Assembly (NCBI GenBank): GCA_047920935.1
Contig: JBLRXD010000171.1
Location: 1-9,466 of the forward strand
DNA from: UBA7803 sp047920935
GTDB taxonomy: Bacteria; Pseudomonadota; Gammaproteobacteria; Pseudomonadales; Azotimanducaceae
Length of the DNA: 9,466 bases
Direction: 5' to 3'
Shown here one piece after another: positions 5,319 through 9,466 of the stretch. Every line of letters begins with the position of its first letter. The first letter of the stretch is position 1. The position numbers and the translations under genes were made by a program. The notes beneath the pieces were generated by a model, which saw nothing but the letters and a program-made list of their open reading frames with translations, was not told where the DNA came from and searched no databases.

Positions 5319-6427
5319 GAGTTCGTCCTGTTGGTATCGAATCCGGCGTGGCTGCCGAGAATGCGGCCCGGCTTGGAGAGATCCTCCTGCCACAACAGGG
5401 ATTCCATGAAGATGTTGAGCGGCTGATCCTGAATGGTCAGCTCGTAGACGGAATCCGCCGAGTAGGAGGCGTGATTGTGCACCGCCCAGCCGGGCGCCGA
5501 CACCATCAGATCGCCAGCCCGCCACTCGTAGCGCTTGCCCTCCACGCGACTGTAGCCGCTGCCATGGAAGTAGTAATTGATCGCCGAAGACACGTGGCGG
5601 TGGGGCCGGTCGACGATGTCCGGCGGGCGTATGGTCATGGTTGCGAAGAAGTTCGGGGTGGTGCCGTTGAAGCGGTCGGTGCGCGGGTTGTACAGCAGGT
5701 ACAGCCGCCGCCCCACGTAGTCGCTGCCCAGGGCTACGAGTTCGTCCAGGTTGGCCTTGACGTCCTCCCACGGCCAGTGCAGCGCCCGCGACGGTACCTC
5801 CGGCGGGTTGATGAGGGTTTCGTAGGGCATCAGCGCCGCGCCGTCGGCCCCTATGGTGCGGGTGGCGATGCGCCGGCCGCCGGGTTCGGCATGGAGTTCA
5901 GTCGGGGCGCTCGCGGCTGTTTCGGTCGGGTCTTCCTCTACCAGGTGCACGCGCATCATCTCCAGCAGTGCGGCGTTGGAGTAGGTCAGCCGCACCTGCA
6001 GGTGGTTACCGTCGTTGCGATGCCGGTACACCGACCAGGCGGGATGGTTCCAGACGTCGTATTGCTTGAAGTGAACGTCGCGCTCGCCGACGCGGGTGGT
6101 GCCGCTACCGCGAATGCAGAAATTGACTTGGGTGGAATTGTGGCGGATGGGAGCGGTTTCCTCACCCGGCTTGAGGACGTCGATGCTCACCTGCACCCCA
6201 GGCGTCAGACCGCGCCCCGGATCCGGGGCGGCCGGGTGCACCAGCAGCGTCTGCCGTCGGCCGTTGGCCGGCCGCGGCAGGTCGGCGAGACGGGCAACCT
6301 CCTGGTCGATGAGCGCCCGGGAAATCGTAACGGGCGGCCAATCCCGGGCGGGCTTGAGGCGATCGGGCGCACATGGCGTCAGCGCGGCGCCGCTGCGATC
6401 GAGCAGAACGACTTCGGCATCAGTCAT
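5315..6427 (-). CDS. Bicupin dioxygenase, gentisate 1,2-dioxygenase / 1-hydroxy-2-naphthoate dioxygenase-like
   Basis: A 370-residue protein with two cupin domains, as in gentisate 1,2-dioxygenases, which use Fe(II) to cleave the ring of hydroxylated aromatic acids. The N-terminal cupin covers about residues 78-150 (TAPIRHNSTQVNFCIRGSG, then NHPAWSVYRHRNDGN) and the C-terminal cupin about 262-340 (RPHRHVSSAINYYFHGSG, then APGWAVHNHAS). The C-terminal domain carries the full three-histidine set H276, H278 and H317. The N-terminal domain has isoleucine (I94) and tyrosine (Y134) at two ligand positions and keeps only H96. In characterised gentisate dioxygenases the catalytic iron sits in the N-terminal cupin, so this arrangement is reversed. 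Substrate is unknown; salicylate-, gentisate- or hydroxynaphthoate-like compounds are candidates. The ATG at 6427 overlaps the upstream stop as ATGA and has GAGGAA 8 nt upstream. A non-dioxygenase cupin function cannot be excluded. Confidence 0.85.
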   Translation of the reverse strand: MTDAEVVLLDRSGAALTPCAPDRLKPARDWPPVTISRALIDQEVARLADLPRPANGRRQTLLVHPAAPDPGRGLTPGVQVSIDVLKPGEETAPIRHNSTQVNFCIRGSGTTRVGERDVHFKQYDVWNHPAWSVYRHRNDGNHLQVRLTYSNAALLEMMRVHLVEEDPTETAASAPTELHAEPGGRRIATRTIGADGAALMPYETLINPPEVPSRALHWPWEDVKANLDELVALGSDYVGRRLYLLYNPRTDRFNGTTPNFFATMTIRPPDIVDRPHRHVSSAINYYFHGSGYSRVEGKRYEWRAGDLMVSAPGWAVHNHASYSADSVYELTIQDQPLNIFMESLLWQEDLSKPGRILGSHAGFDTNRTNS

Positions 6428-7002
6428 TGGGGTTTCCTCGATTCGGGCGCGGCGGCATCACGGGGGAAGATCGACTCGACCGGAGCTTCGATGGCCAGGC
6501 AGTTCACCAGCATGGCATGGGTGGTGTAACGGGCCATGACCATCAGCACCGCCACGGCGTCCGCCGGGCCCAGCGCGTCCACCACCTGCTCGAGTTCGGC
6601 GGTGACACCGTGTCCGTCGTTGCGCACCGCCGCGATTACCAGTCGTTGCACCGCTCGTTCGAGGGACCCCAGATCGGCGTCGTCAGGCGCCAGTCGCTCC
6701 ACCTCGGCTACCCAGTCGGCGCCGAATCCCAGCTTCACGGCGAGCCGCTCGTGCTGATTGCGTTCGTAATCCACCTGCTTCATAACCGACACCGTGAGCG
6801 CGATCAGCTCGACGATGCGGATGTCGAGGCCGCCCTTGGCCGCATCGGTGAAGTCGATGAACGCCGCCAGGGCGTCCGCCTGATGCGCGGTTGCCGCGAA
6901 GAACTCGCCGAGGTAACCGAGGCGTTGGTACTTCGGTTGCAACCGCTCGGCAATTGCGGCGGGCAACTGGTTGAAGCTCAGCCGGGGAATGCTGTCGGTC
7001 AC
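6424..7002 (-). CDS. Carboxymuconolactone decarboxylase / AhpD-like family protein
   Basis: A 192-residue, all-helical protein of the carboxymuconolactone decarboxylase (CMD) family. The core is GLDIRIVELIALTVSVMKQVDYERNQHERLAVKLGF (58-93), with E65, Y79-E80 and H84 matching the family pattern E-x-x-x-L...Y-E-x-x-x-H. The CxxC pair of AhpD peroxidases is absent (V77-D78-Y79-E80 stands there), so a decarboxylase- or lyase-type activity is more likely than thiol peroxidase. The helix before it (FAATAHQADALAAFIDF) is typical of AhpD-like members. Close relatives are often annotated in aromatic-acid catabolism but few have a tested function. The GTG start has GGAG 6 nt upstream and lies 16 nt after the receptor stop. 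It overlaps the cupin gene by 4 nt. The role here, perhaps acting on the ring-cleavage product, is inferred from position. Confidence 0.85.
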   Translation of the reverse strand: MTDSIPRLSFNQLPAAIAERLQPKYQRLGYLGEFFAATAHQADALAAFIDFTDAAKGGLDIRIVELIALTVSVMKQVDYERNQHERLAVKLGFGADWVAEVERLAPDDADLGSLERAVQRLVIAAVRNDGHGVTAELEQVVDALGPADAVAVLMVMARYTTHAMLVNCLAIEAPVESIFPRDAAAPESRKPQ

Positions 7003-7018
7003 CAGAAGCTCCGCCGCC

Positions 7019-9310
7019 TCAGAGGCGGTGTGCGAGCGTCAGACCATAGGTCCGAGGCAGGCCGAAGAACTTCTGGTTGAAGAAGTTGGCCGTCGGCACG
7101 AAACCGCTGACGTAGGTTTTGTCGCTGCAGTTCTTGCACCAGCCCTGCACCCGCCAGCGCTCGTCGTTGCTGCGCCAGCCGATGCTGCCGTCGAACAGCC
7201 AGAAGCCGCCGGTGCGTGCTTTCGGGTTGTTGGTGACGCCGTCGGTGAAGAACTTGCTCTCGTAGTTTCCCGAGGCGTTGACGAACAGATTGCCGATGGG
7301 CGTGGGGATCTCGTAGGAGGCGCCCAGGTACGTCTGTACTTCCGGCGCGCGCGACAGTTCGAAGTCGCTATTGTCGGTTTCTATCAGGAATGTGCCATTG
7401 CCCAGATCGAGCACGCTGCCGCAATCCGACACGGGATCAGTCGCCGCGACCGGGCCCGCCAGGCTGGCGCAGAACTTGTCGTATTCGGCATCCAGCAGGC
7501 CCAGCGACGCCCGCAGGGTGAGGCCGTCTATCGGCACCGCGGTGACCTCGAGTTCGATGCCTTTGTTGGTCGCCTCGCCGATGTTCTGGGTTGCGGTCTC
7601 CTGTCCGGTGGGGTTGCTGGGGGACGGGATGAAAACGTCGAACTGCAGGTTTTCGAACGTGGTCAGGAACGCCGTGGCGTTGACCCGCAGACGCCCCTCC
7701 AGCCACTCCGACTTGACGCCGACTTCATAGGATTCGGCCTCCTCGTCATCGGTGGGACCAACCGCGAAGCTCGAAGATGCGCGCGGGCCGAACTCGCCGG
7801 CTTTGAATCCCTGGCTGAAGCTGGCGTAGGCCATGAGATCCGGGGTGAAGCGGTAGTCGAAGCCAAGTTTGAACGAGGTGTTGCTGCTGCTCAGTTTGCC
7901 GGCGATGGAGCGCGGCAAGGTGCGCATGAGGCTCAGTGGTGGAATGGTGCTGACGTCCTGGGCGTCGAGGTTGGGGAAAAATGCACCGGGATTGCGCTCG
8001 AAATCCTTTCGCTCCCGGGTGTGACGGACGCCGAAGGTGACGTTGAGGTCGTCGCTGAGCGCGTAGATGGCCTGGCCGAAGGCGGCGCGGCTGTCGTTGT
8101 CCTGGGTGGCGTAGTCGGCGGAAGGCCCGAGGGTGGGGAACGCCTGGGTCAACTCGTGCTCTTGCTCGAAGTAGTACAGGCCGAGCACCAGATCCAGGTT
8201 ACGGCGCCAGTCGTCCATGCCGATGAAATTGGATTGCAACCGCAGTTCCTGACTGAACTGCTCGTGTTCCTGCTCACGGAACGTGGGAAAGAACGGTATC
8301 TCGGTTTGATCGAAGTCGTTGGCCGTGAAATCGTCGGTGCTGATGAAGCCGGTCACCGAGGTGAGCACGAAGTTGCCCAGGTCCCAGTCGACGATGGCGG
8401 TCGCGCCCGACTGGTCGGTGTTGTGGAACTCCAACGCGTCTCGGCCCACGGTGAAGGTGCCGTCGTCGGGGCCGGTGAACTGCAGCAACTGGCCCGGATC
8501 CGGGTCGTTGGTGCCGCCGGGCGCGCCGTTACGGGCCTTCATGCGGTGCCCGATGACGGTGGCCGTCACGGTTTCGGTGGGCGTCCACACCAGCGTGCCG
8601 CGCACCGTGTCCATGTCCTGGCCGTCCAGGTCGTTGCCGTTGACGCGATTGGTGAAATGACCATCGTAGTTCTGCAGCAGCACCGAGATCCGCCCGGACA
8701 GCTTGTCGGCGATGATGGGCGCCTGCAGCGCGCCGCGGAAGTCCATGCGGCCGTAGTTGCCGGCGGTGACTTCGCCTTTGTAGTCGAAGCTGCCGTCGGG
8801 CTTGATGGTGCTGATGTTGATGCCGCCGGCAAGCGAGTTCTTACCGAAGGTGGTGCCCTGGGGGCCACGCAGCACTTCCACCCGGTCGACGTCGAAGAAA
8901 TCGATGAGCGACGCCACCGGCCGGGACAGGAACACGCCGTTGACGGAAACGCCGGCGCGCATCTCGTTGGTGGATTCGATGTTCTGCTGGCCCATGCCGC
9001 GAATGTGAATGGCGGCGGAGTTGGGGAACGTGGTGACCGGTTGGATGCGCACGTTGGGCGAAGCGGGGCCGACGTCGCGCAGATCCAGCGCGGTCAGATT
9101 CTCGAGCATGACCTCGCTGAAGGCCGTGACCGACATCGGCGCCTCCTGCAGGGTCTCCTGCCGGTAGCGGGCTGTGACGACGATTTCTTCCATCGGCTGG
9201 GCGCGCTCTCCCGTGCCGGCCGCAGACGCGCTTTGCGCGTGGGCGTTGGCTGCCAGCAGGCCGCACAACAGGGGCGCCAGCAGTGCGCCGTGAGCGTTAG
9301 ATCGTTGCAT
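7019..9310 (-). CDS. TonB-dependent outer-membrane receptor
   Basis: A 763-residue TonB-dependent receptor. Residues 1-25 form a signal peptide (basic start, LLAPLLCGLLAANAHA) with cleavage expected after AHA. The TonB box region is MEEIVVTARYRQETLQEAPMSVTAF (40-64). The plug domain contains IHIRGMGQQN (101-110) and RVEVLRGPQGTTFGKNSLAGGINI (143-166). The rest is a 22-strand barrel of aromatic-rich strands, ending in TYGLTLAHRL. Two cysteine pairs, one in a loop (FCASLAG and VSDCGS) and one near the end (C725 and C728), probably form disulfides. It belongs to the large group of receptors common in sphingomonads and related bacteria whose ligands are often not siderophores. No siderophore genes are nearby and it leads a catabolic operon, so import of the aromatic substrate is the likely role (inference). 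The ATG at 9310 follows GAGGGGAT. Confidence 0.95.
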   Translation of the reverse strand: MQRSNAHGALLAPLLCGLLAANAHAQSASAAGTGERAQPMEEIVVTARYRQETLQEAPMSVTAFSEVMLENLTALDLRDVGPASPNVRIQPVTTFPNSAAIHIRGMGQQNIESTNEMRAGVSVNGVFLSRPVASLIDFFDVDRVEVLRGPQGTTFGKNSLAGGINISTIKPDGSFDYKGEVTAGNYGRMDFRGALQAPIIADKLSGRISVLLQNYDGHFTNRVNGNDLDGQDMDTVRGTLVWTPTETVTATVIGHRMKARNGAPGGTNDPDPGQLLQFTGPDDGTFTVGRDALEFHNTDQSGATAIVDWDLGNFVLTSVTGFISTDDFTANDFDQTEIPFFPTFREQEHEQFSQELRLQSNFIGMDDWRRNLDLVLGLYYFEQEHELTQAFPTLGPSADYATQDNDSRAAFGQAIYALSDDLNVTFGVRHTRERKDFERNPGAFFPNLDAQDVSTIPPLSLMRTLPRSIAGKLSSSNTSFKLGFDYRFTPDLMAYASFSQGFKAGEFGPRASSSFAVGPTDDEEAESYEVGVKSEWLEGRLRVNATAFLTTFENLQFDVFIPSPSNPTGQETATQNIGEATNKGIELEVTAVPIDGLTLRASLGLLDAEYDKFCASLAGPVAATDPVSDCGSVLDLGNGTFLIETDNSDFELSRAPEVQTYLGASYEIPTPIGNLFVNASGNYESKFFTDGVTNNPKARTGGFWLFDGSIGWRSNDERWRVQGWCKNCSDKTYVSGFVPTANFFNQKFFGLPRTYGLTLAHRL

Positions 9311-9368
9311 AACATCCCCTCAGCAATCCGGATTGGTCATTCTCTCGCCGGAAATCCTACCGCTCGGA

Positions 9369-9399
9369 ATAATACTTCGCAAGCAAAGTGATATTTCAA
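9369..9399 (-). promoter_or_regulatory. Predicted promoter of the receptor-led operon
   Basis: On the minus strand TTGAAA (9399-9394) is followed by TATTAT (9374-9369). The 19-nt spacer is longer than ideal, so activity may be weak or need an activator. The -10 box and the bases before it (AAGTATTAT) are identical to those of the oxygenase promoter at 1537-1545. A palindrome-like site fills the spacer. A leader of about 50 nt would follow to the ATG at 9310. Confidence 0.55.
9372..9391. promoter_or_regulatory. Candidate operator A in the receptor promoter
   Basis: Read on the plus strand, ATACTTC-GCAAGC-AAAGTGA: inner pairs ACTT and AAGT match across 8 nt. Read in the direction of transcription it is TCACTTT-GCTTGC-GAAGTAT, aligning without gaps with the oxygenase site ATCCTTT-GGGGCC-AAAGTAT. 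Both run directly into a TATTAT -10 box. Symmetry is weaker than at the oxygenase site, so the case rests on the alignment and position. Confidence 0.5.
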
Positions 9400-9418
9400 T
9401 GCTTCTGTATGGAAGTAT
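9399..9418. promoter_or_regulatory. Candidate operator B upstream of the receptor promoter
   Basis: ATGCTTC-TGTATG-GAAGTAT, 7-bp arms with a single mismatch and a 6-nt spacer; adding one base each side gives 7 of 8 paired positions. Arm length, spacer and right-arm sequence match the oxygenase operator candidate. It starts at the -35 box and its centre is 27 bp from that of site A, so two dimers could bind side by side. Its right arm GAAGTATT (9412-9419) is also the exact complement of AATACTTC at 9371-9378. Confidence 0.5.
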
Positions 9419-9466
9419 TTTACCGGGGAGCTGGGCCAGGCGGGTGGTCACTGAGGTTGCGGCAGG

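Noticed and set aside
4500..5426. A 308-codon plus-strand frame opposite the aldolase gene
   Set aside because: It lies opposite the conserved Schiff-base and NPIPVK motifs and shows no domain of its own.
4354..5771. Long minus-strand frames overlapping the aldolase gene, including an upstream extension of its own frame to 5771
   Set aside because: The extension overlaps the cupin gene by more than 450 nt and reads as unstructured arginine- and glycine-rich sequence. The ATG at 5318, with its ATGA overlap and AGGA site, is the natural start. The other frame (4354-5238) is a shadow of the aldolase.
5348..6529. A 393-codon open frame antisense to the bicupin gene
   Set aside because: It mirrors a gene with conserved cupin motifs and coupled translation at both ends, and the antisense protein shows no known motif.
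9236..9310. Possible lipoprotein signal (C16) at the receptor N-terminus
   Set aside because: The residues before the cysteine (PLLC) do not make a normal lipobox, and an ordinary signal peptidase I site (NAHA-QS) follows.
6971..9391. An 806-codon open frame on the plus strand opposite the TonB-dependent receptor
   Set aside because: It is the complement of a clear receptor gene with signal peptide, TonB box and plug motifs. Its valine-, glycine- and alanine-rich translation has no recognisable domain, as expected from GC-rich codon bias on the opposite strand.
9320..9466. An open minus-strand frame running from the window edge to just before the receptor gene
   Set aside because: It would make the promoter and operator candidates coding, and its translation shows nothing recognisable. 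AT-rich composition at 9369-9420 fits a control region better. The tail of an upstream gene within about 9420-9466 cannot be excluded.

Overview
This is a GC-rich window from a Gram-negative bacterium, most likely a member of the Pseudomonadota. The TonB-dependent outer-membrane receptor, the salicylate-hydroxylase-like Rieske oxygenase and the MarR-controlled catabolic operons all fit that, but the species cannot be told from sequence alone. The window appears to be part of an accessory gene cluster for breakdown of an aromatic (probably carboxylated) compound. No mobile elements, RNA genes, CRISPR arrays or large repeats were seen.

Layout. Positions 1-915 (+): the 3' end of an NAD(P)H-dependent FMN reductase-like flavoprotein, followed 15 nt later by a MarR regulator. 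Positions 912-1433 (-): a second, paralogous MarR regulator, convergent with the first; both genes end inside one CTAG. Positions 1434-1592: a divergent control region with a strong promoter and an imperfect palindrome between its -35 and -10 elements. Positions 1593-3304 (+): alpha and beta subunits of a Rieske ring-hydroxylating oxygenase, overlapping by one base and resembling salicylate 5-hydroxylase NagG/NagH. Positions 9310-3341 (-): a compact six-gene operon converging on the oxygenase genes. Its order of transcription is TonB-dependent receptor, carboxymuconolactone-decarboxylase-family protein, gentisate-dioxygenase-like bicupin, DapA-family aldolase, flavin-reductase-like protein, SnoaL-like protein. 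Junctions are ATGA overlaps or gaps of 33 nt or less.

How the genes may work together (inference). The receptor imports the substrate, the Rieske oxygenase hydroxylates an aromatic acid, the bicupin opens the ring, the DapA-like aldolase cleaves the product and releases pyruvate or a related 2-oxoacid, and the CMD-like and SnoaL-like proteins carry out decarboxylation, isomerisation or hydration. A ring-cleaving cupin next to a DapA-family aldolase recalls the 1-hydroxy-2-naphthoate dioxygenase / carboxybenzalpyruvate hydratase-aldolase pair (PhdI/PhdJ). The usual gentisate-route genes (maleylpyruvate isomerase, fumarylpyruvate hydrolase) are not in the window, nor are the ferredoxin and ferredoxin reductase the oxygenase would need.

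The most notable observation is regulatory. The oxygenase promoter and the receptor-operon promoter, nearly 8 kb apart and facing each other, carry the same 20-bp imperfect palindrome (ATNCTTY-N6-RAAGTAT-like). In each case it sits in the promoter spacer and runs into a TATTAT -10 box. This suggests one regulon, probably controlled by one or both of the MarR paralogues.
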